DNA of 64,000 bases, from NCBI GenBank assembly GCA_020736575.1, contig JAGPYM010000005.1, positions 868,001 to 932,000 on the forward strand, written 5' to 3'. The notes under the pieces are model-generated. The model searched no databases, was not told where the DNA came from, and saw only the letters and a program-made list of their open reading frames with translations. Position 1 is the stretch's first letter. Each line of letters begins with the position of its first letter. Source of the DNA: Thelonectria olida. Its lineage: Eukaryota; Ascomycota; Sordariomycetes; Hypocreales; Nectriaceae. Shown here in pieces: positions 12,348 through 23,800 of this stretch. A program made the translations under genes and the position numbers.

Positions 12348-14082
12348 ATGATGGGTGAGTATATCGACACCAACGTCAAGTCTGACGACAACCCATTCAC
12401 AGACGAGTTTGGTGAGTTTGTCAAGCAACAGTTGGACGAGTGGAAGACTCCTGGTCTCTCCATTGCCGTTGTTGACGACGACAAGGTCTTTACAAAGGTG
12501 CCTTTCTCTCCTCTACTTGCTCTTTTCTCCAGGCCTTGACTTAACACTGTTGTGTAGGCATATGGTCTCGCACAACTCCCAGATACATCCGCGACCCCCG
12601 AAACCATCTGGTACGGCGCCTCAACCACAAAAGCCTTCATCGGTGCCGTCCTCGCCCACTTCATCGATACCAAGCAATACCCTCAGCTCGAGCGAGGGTG
12701 GGCCACGCCTATTGTCTCCATCATCCGAGAGGACTTTGTGCTCCGCGATGCGTGGGCCATGGAGCATCTGACCCTCGAGGACGCCGTGTGCCACCGCACC
12801 GGGTTCCCTCGGCACGACAAGTCTTCGCAGCGGTACATCGACGATGAGGACGGTCCAGTCGAAGGCCCGGACGGAAAGAAGAAGCGCTATGTGACGATCA
12901 GGGACGTGGTCCGCAACATGCGCAACCTGGACATGACGGAGGAGCCGCGTGTCAAGTTCCAGTACTGCAATCTCATGTTCGTCGTTCTCACACACGTCGT
13001 CGAGACGCTCGCCGAGAAGCCGCTCGCAGACGTCTTGCGCGAGGTCATCTGGGAGCCGCTGGGCATGACCTCGACCTACTTTGACCTGGACAAGGCACTC
13101 GCTGCGCCAGAGCACTTTGCGCGAGGCTATAGCTGGAACCAGAACGAACACGAGTTCCAAGAGATGCCGTGGATGCCCGTCGTGGAAATCGGCGGAGCAG
13201 GCGCCATCATCTCCAACACTGTGGACTATGCCAAATGGGTGAAGTGCCTGATTCACCAGACGGCGCCCTTCTCGGAGGCTGCGCACAAGGATATTCGCAC
13301 ACCACGCATGATAGAGACCCTGCCAGAACTCGGAAAGGATGTCTCTCTGTACGGTCTAGGTTGGGAACGTCAGGTGTATCGAGGCCACTTGATTTACACA
13401 CACTCTGGCGGTATGCATGCTTACGGCACCGAGGTCTTCTGGTTGCCGGAGGCCAAGTTTGGCGTCGTGGCGTTTGCGAACACAGCCATCTTGTCTAATG
13501 CAGTCGAGGAAGTCTTGGTGTACAAGTTGATACATGAGAAGTTGGGAATCCCACCCAAGGACCAACTTGATCCTGCTGCCAAGTAAGCCAGCCCTTGACA
13601 AGATACAGTATGAGGTAGCGAATGAAGAGCTAATACGATGCAGATGGCATGGACTAATTGACAGGGTAAACAAAGAGCACGGCAAGGGAATTGAAAATCT
13701 CTTTCCAGACCGGCCGGAGAAGCCATTGCCGTCTCCAGTGCCTATTAAGGATCTCGCAGGCACATACTACGACGAAGGATACAAGAGTCTCACGCTGCAA
13801 GTCGAGCCACACCCGGATAAGGAGAATGAAGAGATTCTTGTGACTGAAAGCCCAAACAGCACTTGGCAGTTCAAACTTGAGTTCCATCACGTCACAGGAA
13901 GTTGGTGGATTGTGTATATGCAACAGGGCTTGTCCAAGAGCTTGGGCTTCTATCAGGAGTGGGAGAAGGCCGAGTTCAAGATCGGGCCGAACGGGAAGCC
14001 GAGTGCGCTTGTCATTGAGTGGTGGGCTCGCCTGAGTAACATGTACGAAGGCGTTGTCGAGTTCAAGAGGGTCAAGGAGTAG
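12348..14082 (+). CDS. Serine beta-lactamase-like hydrolase (class C / EstB fold)
   Basis: Predicted 537 residues of the serine beta-lactamase/penicillin-binding-protein-like hydrolases, which in fungi act mostly as esterases, transesterases or amidases. Exons: 12348-12497, 12558-13582, 13644-14082. The catalytic Ser-x-x-Lys is S72-T-T-K75 (WYGASTTKAF). The Tyr-x-Asn motif is YCN near residue 186 (FQYCNLMFVV). A His-Ser-Gly triad near residue 331 (THSGGMHAYG) stands where Lys/His-Thr-Gly is usual. The C-terminal 140 residues form a lipocalin-like add-on domain common in the family (DLAGTYYDEGYKSL). No signal peptide is visible, so it is probably cytosolic. Positions 12355-12402 also look like a perfect 48-nt intron; splicing would keep frame and remove 16 residues (521 aa). 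I prefer the unspliced form because NPFTDEFGEFVKQQL resembles usual family starts. Substrate unknown. Confidence 0.88.
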
Positions 14083-14885
14083 ATGTTCCGAGATAATTGC
14101 TGGGAGACTTTTTGCCGAGTTAGCAACATCTTCTTTTGAGCAAAACCGGGTAATGAATGAAGTGCTCAAAGGGGAAATGAATCAGATAATAAGCTTGGTA
14201 AAATTGGTATCAACAATGTAGTTCAGTTGGCCGTTCTTATAAGCAGTAATCATCATGTTGGTGCAACGGAGGCGGCAAGCAAAATATTGGTTGCAAAACG
14301 TACCTTACTGGAACTGCGTGTCAATCGGGCGAGCGGCGCAGTGACACGGATCGGGATAATATCATGAAACAAGGCGGAAGATGCGGCTGGCGTGTGGCCA
14401 TGTGAGCCCAGCGGCGCCCAAAGAAACTCAGCCCAACGACCCAGAGTCATGTTGGGCTGCTGAGCTCCTTGAAAAAAGATTGGAAAGTGAAGGTTGAGCT
14501 GGCGAGGACAAATTTATTCTTCCAGACGAATTGGGCGGGTACCTGGCCCTGATAGGTGCAATATCCGATTATGCCTCTATCGGGTCCACACTGTGTTTTG
14601 GCCTTGTTTCCACAGCAGCCATGATTCCAGCATCGTCTAACAGATCCTTCTGCGCGCTCAAAATCAGCCCAGCCATCGACCCCGCCTGAGTGACGTGCGT
14701 GCCTAATCTGCACTGTGCCCCTCCCCCCAAACCCCACCATCCAACTCATCCATCTCTTTGTCGTGATTCTCCTCCCCTTTGAACAGACTTTGCGACGACT
14801 CTATAATTGGACTCTAATCTCTCCTTCCCGCCTCTCCTCGCCTGCAACCGCATCTTCCTCCAGTTCCTCCCGAAATACCTTCAAA
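14083..14885. other. Intergenic region before NTF2
   Basis: Nothing recognised beyond a pyrimidine-rich stretch at about 14700-14880 that is probably the NTF2 promoter and leader. Confidence 0.5.
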
Positions 14886-15574
14886 ATGACTGGTAAGCCC
14901 CCTTTCGCCCTCCTCCCGCCTTGGTGTAACAAAAACTAACCGCGCAATCTGTCGTCTAGATCTTCTGGGCGTTGCCAGTATGTCCACGCTTGCGAAAACG
15001 TCCCATACCTAGTGTCGAGAGCTGACATCGATGCGATAAGACCAGTTCATCCTGTTCTACTACCAGAAGTTCGACGAGAACCGCGCCGAGCTCGGCTCCC
15101 TCTACGTAGGTCACATCCTGGATTGCGAATCCGCTTGACTCGACCGAGACGACCAAGACAATAACTAACGACTGCAAAAGCGCGATGACTCCATGTTGAC
15201 CTTTGAGAGCGAGTCCCGCCAGGGTGTCCAGAGTATCGTTGATAAGTTGACCGTCAGTCATTCGCCGCAATCCTAAGGCTCTTCCCCCACTAACAATTTC
15301 CCTACAGTCTCTTCAATTCCAGAAGGTCCGACACTCCGTTAGCACTAAGGACGCCCAGCCCAACGGTCGTAATGGTGTTGTCCTCTTGGTCACTGGCCAC
15401 CTCTTTGTACGATAACCAGGCAACCCATATCCGTGGTTTGTAGCTAACGAATTGCGTACTTAGGTTGATGATAGCGAGAACCCCCTCGGCTTCAGCCAGT
15501 GCTTCCAGCTCCAACAGGATGCTGCCGGCTCGTGGTATGTCTTCAACGATCTTTTCAAGCTGGTTATGGGTTAA
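14886..15574 (+). CDS. ntf2: Nuclear transport factor 2 (NTF2)
   Basis: Predicted 123 residues, the normal length. NTF2 is a homodimer that carries Ran-GDP into the nucleus through FG nucleoporins. Six exons: 14886-14892, 14960-14977, 15041-15105, 15181-15252, 15308-15406, 15464-15574. The first is 7 nt and the second 18 nt. Joined, they give MTDLLGVANQFILFYYQKFD, then LGSLYRDDSMLTFESE, VDKLTSLQFQKVRHSV, VLLVTGHLFVDDSENPLGF and the family ending SWYVFNDLFKLVMG. The Phe-rich start and the hydrophobic cavity residues are typical. Introns 14978-15040 and 15106-15180 end in AAG rather than CAG/TAG, each after a good branch-point sequence. The high intron density is normal for this small, highly expressed gene. 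Confidence 0.95.
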
Positions 15575-16576
15575 GCATGGAACGTCGGAAAGCCTGCCCC
15601 AGTCACGACACAATTTGGGATATCAGGCGACATTCAGTTGAAGAATGATTAAAGACAACTCGATGATCTATAACTGTTAGAGCTCAGAGAACTGTAAAAG
15701 GGGGATAGAGATAGCAGTTGGGCCGTTGCTCGTTATCCGACTTGTTTACTCCTTGCCGTCAGTTAGATCTAAGCCAACCAACCCTCCTGGCATACTTCTT
15801 TTTTCAAGCATCCTCCATTCCCAAGCATACCAAGTTGTACCATCGACTGCAAGTGAATTTCTATGGTTGACTACATGATTTGTCTTCTGCCGCTTGGCCA
15901 TGCGCGAGCTCGGAGCAAGAGTGAAATTGCGGTCGTACGGCCTGTCAGCAAAGATCTTCTAAGTAACCCCCCTTGCTAGGAGTAAGAAGCTGAGCCAACA
16001 TGATTTGGGGTTTATTTATTAGAAGATCTACCCCAGCATTGATCTGATTAATAAGATTAAAGGTGTTCCGGAGCAATATTAAGGAACCAGTAGCAATAAT
16101 GGGAATAGAAGCAACTAACATTAGTATTGCAGGTTCCCTCCGTATACTGACAACTTCATCGCGGGTCATTCCAAATCCAGCTGGAGAGCAAATAACTTAG
16201 GCTGTTTCTGTCTATGACATTTTATATCGAGGACATATCATCACTCCGCTAGCACAGCATGGTTTGGGACTATGGGTGTCCCTAGTTACTTCATAGACGA
16301 GAGAAGCTGGCAGCTTACTACCAATTAATTCCGAAGCGCGTGCACGCAAAACAATCGTCCAGGGTCTATTGCAAGGAGACATCACAGAGAGAGTTCACGT
16401 CAAGACGAAGTCATCATCTATTGTGTGGTAGGGTCAAGCCCAGGCCCCACAGGTCACTGCATTGGGGATGGGATAAATTGTAACCAGAGAAAAATTCATT
16501 CATTTTCCATGCCCGAACCGTTCACGCCGTTGATCCCGTAATCGCAATGCATTTCTGAGGGTATAAGACAGACAGC
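15575..16576. other. Convergent intergenic region with an unexplained AT-rich open frame
   Basis: Lies between the 3' ends of NTF2 and eL8. A 74-codon open frame at 15945-16169 (minus) is AT-rich and would encode a hydrophobic stretch (PAILMLVASIPIIATGSLIL). I cannot assign it. It may be chance or a worn fragment of a mobile element or lost gene. Confidence 0.4.
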
Positions 16577-17718
16577 TTAGATCTTAGTAGCAGCCTCAAG
16601 AGCCTTCTGCTTCTTCTCAATTCGCTTCTGAGCCTTGTCACCCATGATACCACCACCCCACTGCTTGCGGGCGTTCTCGTGGCTCTCCATGAAACCATCC
16701 TTGACGGCAGAGACGAGCTTGGAGAGCTCAGTCTTGTCCTCAGAGCGGACCTCGGTGATGGCGAGGACGGCAGCGGTCTATCGAGTTTAATTAATCGTTG
16801 AACAGGCCAAAGTTTGCATAATCACATACCTTCTTGTGAATGACCGTTCCTAGACGGGCCTTGCCCTTAACGATGGCGTAGGGGACACCCATCTTCTTGC
16901 AGAGGGAAGGAAGGAAGACAACGAGCTCGATGGGGTCGACATCGTTGGGGATGAGGACGAGGGAGGCCTTCTTGTTCTCGATCAGGCCAACGACGTGGTT
17001 GAGACCGTACTTGACGGTGTAGGGCTTCTTGGAGACATCCTCCTTCTTCTTGCCCTCCTTGACGGCGGTGGCCTCCTGGAGGAGACGCTCCTTCTTCTCG
17101 GCCTTGGTCTCAGGTCGGTACTTGTTGAGGAGCTTGAAAGCCTGGGCAGCGGTGTTGCGGTCGAGGACGTGCTGGAACTGGGCGAGAGCCGGGGGGACCT
17201 TCAGACGGGTCTGGAGGATCTTCTTCTGTCGCTGGAGGCGGACATACTCGGGCCACTTCACCATACGGGAGACGTTGCGCTTGGGCTGAACATCCTGGCC
17301 GATACCGAAGTTTCGGGGTCGCCTCTCAATAAGAGGATTCTAAACAGTCGTCAGCAAACTTGACAACACTTCAAGGACACTGGATATGCTTACCTTGGGA
17401 GCCTTCTTTCCAGCCTTTGACTGAGGGAAAGGGGCGGGGGCGACTCGCTTGCCGGACTTGGGAGGCTGTCATTGAGGAAAGAAGACATTAGCAAGGCGTT
17501 CAAGCCAAATAAAAGTCTTCTCTGAACTCTAACGAGAGCAAGCAGTGGCATTTCTGCGCACGCGAGCATCTCCAGCCATGTCTTCACCTGCGTCTGAAAG
17601 AACGACAGGCGGAATACCAACAGGTCGCAAGCGACGCTGTGGCTCAATTGCGCAAAAGCACATTTGACTCACAAAACTGTGGCCGTTAGAGTCCAGGTTG
17701 TTGCTATGGACTTACCAT
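16577..17718 (-). CDS. rpl8: 60S ribosomal protein eL8 (L8/L7a)
   Basis: Predicted 261 residues of large-subunit protein eL8, an L7Ae-family RNA-binding protein. Exons on the minus strand: 17718-17716 (ATG only), 17465-17394, 17339-16830, 16777-16577. The text is typical: [51 protein letters not shown], then the L7Ae core ([34 protein letters not shown]) and a Lys-rich end. Intron 1 is 250 nt, several times longer than the others here, and follows the start codon directly. I looked for C/D-box motifs of an intronic snoRNA in it and found none convincing. The gene is divergent from NCS6. Confidence 0.95.
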
Positions 17719-18210
17719 CTTGAATGTTGGGTTAGTGCTCGTGGGCTGAACCAAAAGACCGGTTGCTGCGATGGATGAGTGACGAAGAATCTAAAAAAAA
17801 AGGCAAAACGAGAATGATTTTTGGTGGTGAATGAAAATTAGGGCTTCCCGCACCTCGAGTGCCCCACCTATCAGCCCCACCTGGAAATTTTACCGCTCGT
17901 GCATGTGGCGCTGATCAGGCACGTGATCGTCCTGAATCCTCACAGTGAGCACAGTGCCTAAGATCTTGGGCAAAGTTCCGTCAAGAGCGTAAGCGTGTGA
18001 GTAATGCCGAAGAAAGTTGGGCTTGCAAAACAGTGATTCAAATATCCGCCAAATATTTCACCTGATACTTCCTCCAAATATCTCCCTCGAGTTTTGATCT
18101 ACCGACTCTCTCAAATTCCCAGGCAGGCGATTACTTGACGACTTCTCACTTTCTGAATTCATTGACAGAAGCGATTTGAATCCATCGAAACACTATTAGT
18201 GGACTCCAAG
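17719..18210. promoter_or_regulatory. Divergent promoter region, eL8 / NCS6
   Basis: About 490 bp between two divergent translation genes. A short poly-A/T tract near 17790-17800 is the only simple feature. No TATA box was seen, as is usual for such genes. Confidence 0.45.
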
Positions 18211-19386
18211 ATGCCGCCGACATCCTGCGTCCGGTGTCAAAAGAACAGAGCCGTTGTCAAGCGACCCAAGAATCATCACAAGTTATGCCGAGAGTGTTTC
18301 ATCAAAGTCTTCGAAGATGAGGTTCATCACACAATCACGTCTTCTAAGCTCTTCTTCCCCGGCGAAAAAGTTGCCATTGGCGCATCGGGAGGTAAAGACT
18401 CAACTGTGTTAGCGTCTGTGATGAAGACTCTGAACGAGCGGCACAAGTACGGCCTGGAACTTGTGTTGTTGAGCGTTGATGAAGGAATCAAGGGATATCG
18501 AGATGATTCATTAGAGACGGTAAAACGAAATGCTGTTCAATACGAAATGCCCCTGGAGATTGTTGGGTACGGCGAGCTGTACGGATGGACCATGGATCAA
18601 GTGGTTGAGACTATCGGAAAAAAGGGCAATTGCACCTATTGTGGTGTATTTCGACGACAAGCCCTGGATCGCGGTGCAAAGAAGCTGTCCATCCAGCATG
18701 TTGTGACAGGACACAACGCCGATGATGTTGCCGAGACGGTATTAATGAACCTTCTTCGTGGCGATTTGCCCCGACTGGCGCGAAGCACGAATATTGTCAC
18801 TGGAAACTCCAGCAGCGAGGTCAAGAGGAGCAAGCCTCTTAAGTACGCATACGAAAAGGAGATTGTGCTATACGCCCACCACAAGAAACTGGACTACTTC
18901 AGCACAGAATGCATCTACAGCCCAGAAGCCTTTCGAGGAACGGCACGAGGTCTGATCAAGAATCTCGAAAAGGTTCGGCCAAGTGCCATCTTAGACATCG
19001 TCAGGAGTGGAGAGGACATGGCCCGACTAACACCCGACAAGGGTCAAGGGGCATGTGCCTGTGACGAAGGCGATGGCATGGGAGGCTGTGGATCTGCCAA
19101 TGGTCGAACATCTGGTAATGAGATGGCACAGGTGGAAGCAAGTCTCGGGAGACAGGCAAAGCCTGACAGTTTGGAGATTGAAATCACATCTAGCGGCACA
19201 CCAAAGTTGGAGGAAGAAGCAGTTGCACTACCGATTCGCAAGCGGGCGCAGAAGGAGTCTTCGTCAACCCCGATGCAAACCCTCGGGCAATGCATAAAGT
19301 GTGGTTACATGTCAAGTCAAGCCATGTGCCAGGCGTGCACGCTGTTGGAGACACTGAATAAGAACAGAGCAGAGATATCAATATGA
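18211..19386 (+). CDS. ncs6: NCS6/CTU1, cytoplasmic tRNA 2-thiolation protein
   Basis: Intronless, 391 residues. Ncs6 with Ncs2 and the sulfur carrier Urm1 makes 2-thiouridine at the wobble position of cytosolic tRNA-Lys, -Glu and -Gln. The N-terminal zinc ribbon ([25 protein letters not shown]) is followed by the PP-loop ATPase motif SGGKDST near residue 60. Then come the conserved Cys pair ([13 protein letters not shown]) and [19 protein letters not shown]. The family block [15 protein letters not shown] and a second zinc-binding end ([16 protein letters not shown]) complete it. A short Gly/Asp/Cys-rich insertion ([14 protein letters not shown]) precedes a less conserved linker. ATG 18211 is the first ATG of the frame and sits at the expected family start. 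Confidence 0.96.
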   Translation: MPPTSCVRCQKNRAVVKRPKNHHKLCRECFIKVFEDEVHHTITSSKLFFPGEKVAIGASGGKDSTVLASVMKTLNERHKYGLELVLLSVDEGIKGYRDDSLETVKRNAVQYEMPLEIVGYGELYGWTMDQVVETIGKKGNCTYCGVFRRQALDRGAKKLSIQHVVTGHNADDVAETVLMNLLRGDLPRLARSTNIVTGNSSSEVKRSKPLKYAYEKEIVLYAHHKKLDYFSTECIYSPEAFRGTARGLIKNLEKVRPSAILDIVRSGEDMARLTPDKGQGACACDEGDGMGGCGSANGRTSGNEMAQVEASLGRQAKPDSLEIEITSSGTPKLEEEAVALPIRKRAQKESSSTPMQTLGQCIKCGYMSSQAMCQACTLLETLNKNRAEISI

Positions 19387-19613
19387 AATGAGACGCCCTT
19401 TGTCGAGGTTAAATGTGTCCCACATCTTCGTCCTTGAAGTCGTTCACAAACACGAGCAACATAATTGGAGAATCTTTTAATTTATTCGTCTTGCCTGTTC
19501 TCCTTAAGCCTGGTTGTTCCAACACTTCTCCATTCCAATATGTACACTTGCAGCCCTTGGTTGTGGCTGCATGCGGCACTTTCGCTTCGTAGTCGAGTCG
19601 AGTCAATGCATGC

Positions 19614-20097
19614 TCAGGTAAAGCGTGACTCCAACTATAGTATCGAGTCAGTAACCCGTAGTTCCTTCTTCCGGTTGCGATACAACTTGCCTTCCAAGGG
19701 TTGTTCAACTCGAAGCCAAGAGGAGCTTCTGGTTTGTCTGTCTGTCCTCGTAGTGATCCGGTAAGTCGGCGGTCACGGTCCATCACTATGTAATCGGTTA
19801 GTAACTTCTTCGAGGTTTGAGCGTCCAGCCTAGATTGAATCGTACTTTGCTACAGAGATGTCAGTATCAACGAGAAATAAGACGCACGGAAATATAACAT
19901 ACCCTATCCCACTGGTCAATCGAGTAGCGCGGTCGCTTTCCCTCGTTCTGCCAGGTCTTGATGACAGCAAGGCCAGTACCAGAAATGGCGAACATCTATA
20001 ATTGCATCAGCCATTGTTCAACTGCGTCAATGGTTTCCGGGAAACATACGCCGGTCATAATGACATAAGGGAGGAAGGTCTCGAAAGGGACGGGCAT
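19614..20097 (-). CDS. ndufa1: Complex I subunit MWFE/NDUFA1 homologue with a 4-nt exon and a GC-AG intron
   Basis: Predicted 86 residues, an accessory subunit of mitochondrial NADH:ubiquinone oxidoreductase with one N-terminal membrane helix. Exons on the minus strand: 20097-20050, 19995-19903, 19849-19846 (4 nt), 19785-19691, 19634-19614. They join to MPVPFETFLPYVIMTG, MFAISGTGLAVIKTWQNEGK, RPRYSIDQWDR, QMMDRDRRLTGSLRGQTDKP, GFELNNPWK and LESRFT. The block WDRQMMDRDRRLTGxLRGQT and the ending ELNNPWKLE are what the family shows. Without the 4-nt exon the two sides are out of frame. Both flanking introns (53 and 60 nt) have normal donors, CTGAC/CTAAC branch points and TAG acceptors. The last intron starts with GCAAGT and ends TATAG; read through, the protein would carry an unrelated tail. 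Confidence 0.88.
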
Positions 20098-20822
20098 GGT
20101 CGCGACGGTGCTGCCTGAGCAGACTTGAGGAGATATGAAGAGTCGGTCGTCGGGCGGGGAGTCAATTGACCAGGTTTGGCTTGTGGTTTGGGTTTGTCGG
20201 GCGGGTTGTATATCTTCCGAGCGGCCGGCTGGATCTTGAAGCTCACATGAACCGAGCCATTGACGATGCAGTGATTGGCGATTGGGTTTCTGCCTGAGGC
20301 ACCAGTTCTTTCGCACAGTTCCAACGCTCTTGAGTGCACCGCACCCCCTGCATAGTAGCAAAGCAGTTAGCGCCGGGAGTATTCGCACTGTCATTTTTAA
20401 GGAAATTGCGTGTAACGTATGAAGGCCGGAATCGCACGCACTGTGGCAACCAGCTCCGCGACGCCAGGGTCGGCAAGTTGGGATAAACGCGACGTGACTT
20501 TGACCAAACAGTTGCGTGCCTTGACATCGTTGCCTTAGTCGCTGGTGAAGTGTTGCACGTAGTTTCGGCTATTTTGTTGCTTCAGTCAAGCTCTTTGCGC
20601 CAAATTTCGCAATTGCCCTACCGAAATTTGGTTGTCCTGCGCGCCTCCTACCGAGGCAGCCCCTTCGACCTACGACCGCGTATTCGCAAGCCTCGCCATG
20701 AACCGAAAGTGACGAACCACGAAATCGCCCCAACACCCAATCCCGACCGACATGCAAAATCTATATCTCCCTTGTTGCTACTTTTCTGTCCAGACGAACG
20801 GGTAACTCTGTCAAGCGACCAC
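20098..20822. promoter_or_regulatory. Divergent intergenic region, NDUFA1 / SAS3
   Basis: Upstream DNA for two divergent genes. Open frames here look like chance. The 270 nt before ATG 20823 are open in the SAS3 frame but contain no earlier in-frame ATG. Confidence 0.45.
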
Positions 20823-23800
20823 ATGGTGGACGAGTTACAACACACCACGATGCTCTCCGAGGAAGACGCCAAATACAAGACTGTGGGTGCAATAGACGGA
20901 ACTTCTGCAACCAATACCATGGTGTCCGGCCGAATTGAGGTGGAGCCTAGCGCAGCTGATGGGGGTGAAGATGTCGACTTCAGTGACCGTGATGCTTCAG
21001 GTGAGGAGCTCGACGAAGACGCCTCAGGTGAAGAGGATGCCGAAGGCGAAGAAGACAATGACTACATAATGCCCCAACAAGGACCCACGAGTCGCGACGA
21101 AGTCCACGAGCAAGCCGAAGACGAAGAAGAGGGGGATGAGGATGCCGAGGGCGAAGAATACGACCAGGATGAAGCTGTCGGGGCTGTTAAGTTCAAGCCA
21201 GGAGAAACAGATGACGAGGAAGAGTCAGAAAGCGAGGCATCTCCAGCACCCAGCGCTCTTGATGATGAATCAGACGAGGAAGAAGAGGAAGGAGAGGCGG
21301 CCTGGGAAGAAGCCGGAGGTTCAGATGAAGACGACAAGGAATCGGAAGCTATTCCCTCAAACACCTGCATGTTCTGCAAACAAGACGAGGAAAACGATCC
21401 CAGCGAAGACTTCGAAGCGTTTCTTTCCTGCAAGGGCTGTTCAGAAAACGGTGCGATCCCTCTCCTCCAATTATCAGGCGTGTACTGACAGTTCTCAGCA
21501 CACCAGCAGTGCGCCCGAGACGCGGCAGCAATGAGTGAACAGAACAGTAAGTGTAAAAGATGGCGAAGTTAGACCAGAGACTGACCGATACAGCTCCTAA
21601 GGTTTGGAAATGCCCTGATTGCTATAACGACGACTCCGAGGCAGAGGATCAAGACATGGACGATCAAAGCATGGATGACGGTGTGCCCCTCGCTTCGCAA
21701 CAGTCAGGTCTTGCAGAGCATGAGGGGGAGAAGAGGATGGAGAGGGAGAAGAAGAACAAGAAGAAGCACAGAACTGTCAGCTGGGGATTGACGGCTCACC
21801 ATCCCCCGCCCCTGAAGAGGGATCTATGGATGGTTCACGGACCCTGAGGAAGCGGAAGTCATCTTCGCTTGGAGCCGATGACAGCGGCTCGTCTGTGAGG
21901 AAGCGGCGGCGAAACCAATCAAAGGAATCCAGCGTATCCAACGAGGATACAATGGATCAGCGAAACTCACCGGGATCCAAAAAACACTCCTGCAGGACAC
22001 ATCGACAAAAAACAACGGCACCTCGTGCAGTGAGAATCGAAAAGCAGACGCGAACAACATTAATTCTAAAGATCCAGGTTCGGCCCGGAAACCTCAAAGA
22101 AATTCTTTCCCGAAGGAGGCGAGATAGACGCGACAAAAAGCGCTCAAGACCTCGACCAGCAGCCACGCCGAAGAATAATGCTGGTCCTGCTGCTGCGCCT
22201 ACTCCTGTCCCCGAGCTTGTTCTCCCCACACCTTTCACATCAGACAGCTACTCACAACCTTTCTATTCGTTCTTTGACCGGGACACGGAAGACATGAAAG
22301 GCAGGCCCTACGGGGGCATTCTGACCGAAGCAGAGGCCGACACCTCCAAGACGTTGCCTGTGCCCGAGGACCGACGCAAATTCGATGAGGCGAAGCAAAA
22401 GGCCGAGGACGAATGGAGGGCTCGCATTCTCGCCATGCAAGCTGGGGCGGAGGTCCCCATCCGTAAGCCCAAGAAGTCGAGCGAACATGCAGCAAGCCAT
22501 ATCGAATGTATCGAATTTGGTGGTTGGGAAATCGACACGTGGTATGCAGCACCTTATCCTGCCGAATACAGCAGAAATCGGGTGCTCTATATCTGCGAAT
22601 TCTGTCTCAAGTACATGAACTCGGACTACGTCGCGTGGCGGCACAAGCTCAAGTGTCCAGCAAAGCATCCGCCTGGCGACGAAATCTATCGTCACGGGTC
22701 CATATCCATGTTTGAGGTCGACGGTCGCAAGAATCCGGTGTATTGCCAGAACCTATGCCTTCTTGCCAAGCTCTTCCTTGGATCCAAGACGCTCTATTAC
22801 GACGTCGAGCCGTTTCTCTTTTACGTGCTTTGCGAGTACGATGATTGCGGTTACCACTTTGTTGGATACTTCTCCAAAGAGAAGCGGGCGAGCAGTCAGA
22901 ATAACGTGTCATGTATTTTGACACTGCCAATCCACCAACGAAAGGGCTACGGGAATCTTCTCATCGACTTTTCGTATCTGCTTACCAAAGTTGAACAGAA
23001 GACTGGCTCGCCAGAAAAGCCTTTGTCAGATATGGGTCTAGTATCCTACCGGAACTATTGGCGTCTTATTATGTGTCAATACTTTCTCGAGGTTATGGGC
23101 GATGAGGAGTACAAAAAGCAAGGGCTCAGCATTAAACGGATATCTGATGATACGGGCATGACACCTGACGATGTCATCTCGGCGTTGGAAGGTCTACGAG
23201 CTTTGGTACGGGACCCCGTGACGAAACAATATGGCTTCAGGGTCGATTTAGACTACTGCAAACAATACGTCGCCAAGTGGGAAGCCAAGGGCCATGTGAG
23301 GCTAAAGCCGTCAGCTCTCGCCTGGACCCCATATGTAATGGGTCGAAACAGCGCTGTCAACTTCGAGCTCGGCCCTGCTATCAACACGATTGCCCCTCGG
23401 GAGGATGACGAGGCCAAGGTCGATGAGGGTCAAGGCGAAATTGGGCTCAAGGATCGGTCACTTGTCAATGGCGTGGGCAAGGGGACTTCTAATGACAAGG
23501 ATGGATCTCTGAAGGAAGAGGAAGAATCTCTCAAGGACAAAGAAGAGTCTCAGCCAGAGCCAACACAGGTCAAGGTGGCCGAGTCAGCACCTGTCAAATC
23601 TATCGAAAAGGTAGCGGCAGAAGACAAGGAGAATGCATCGCCCAAGGACGAGGAGATGCCCGATGTTAACGACGACGGCCCTGGACCTTGGGCGTTACCA
23701 TACCGGGGTATTCCTGCTGCTCGGTTCGAGGTGTTTCCACCGCTTGCAGGTGGTCGACGCGCAGATCGGTCGCGACAGAGCGCCAGTCGCCCCTCAGCAG

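Noticed and set aside
17466..17715. Possible intronic snoRNA in the long eL8 intron
   Set aside because: No C box (RTGATGA) with a matching D box (CTGA) and terminal stem found by eye. A covariance search would be needed.
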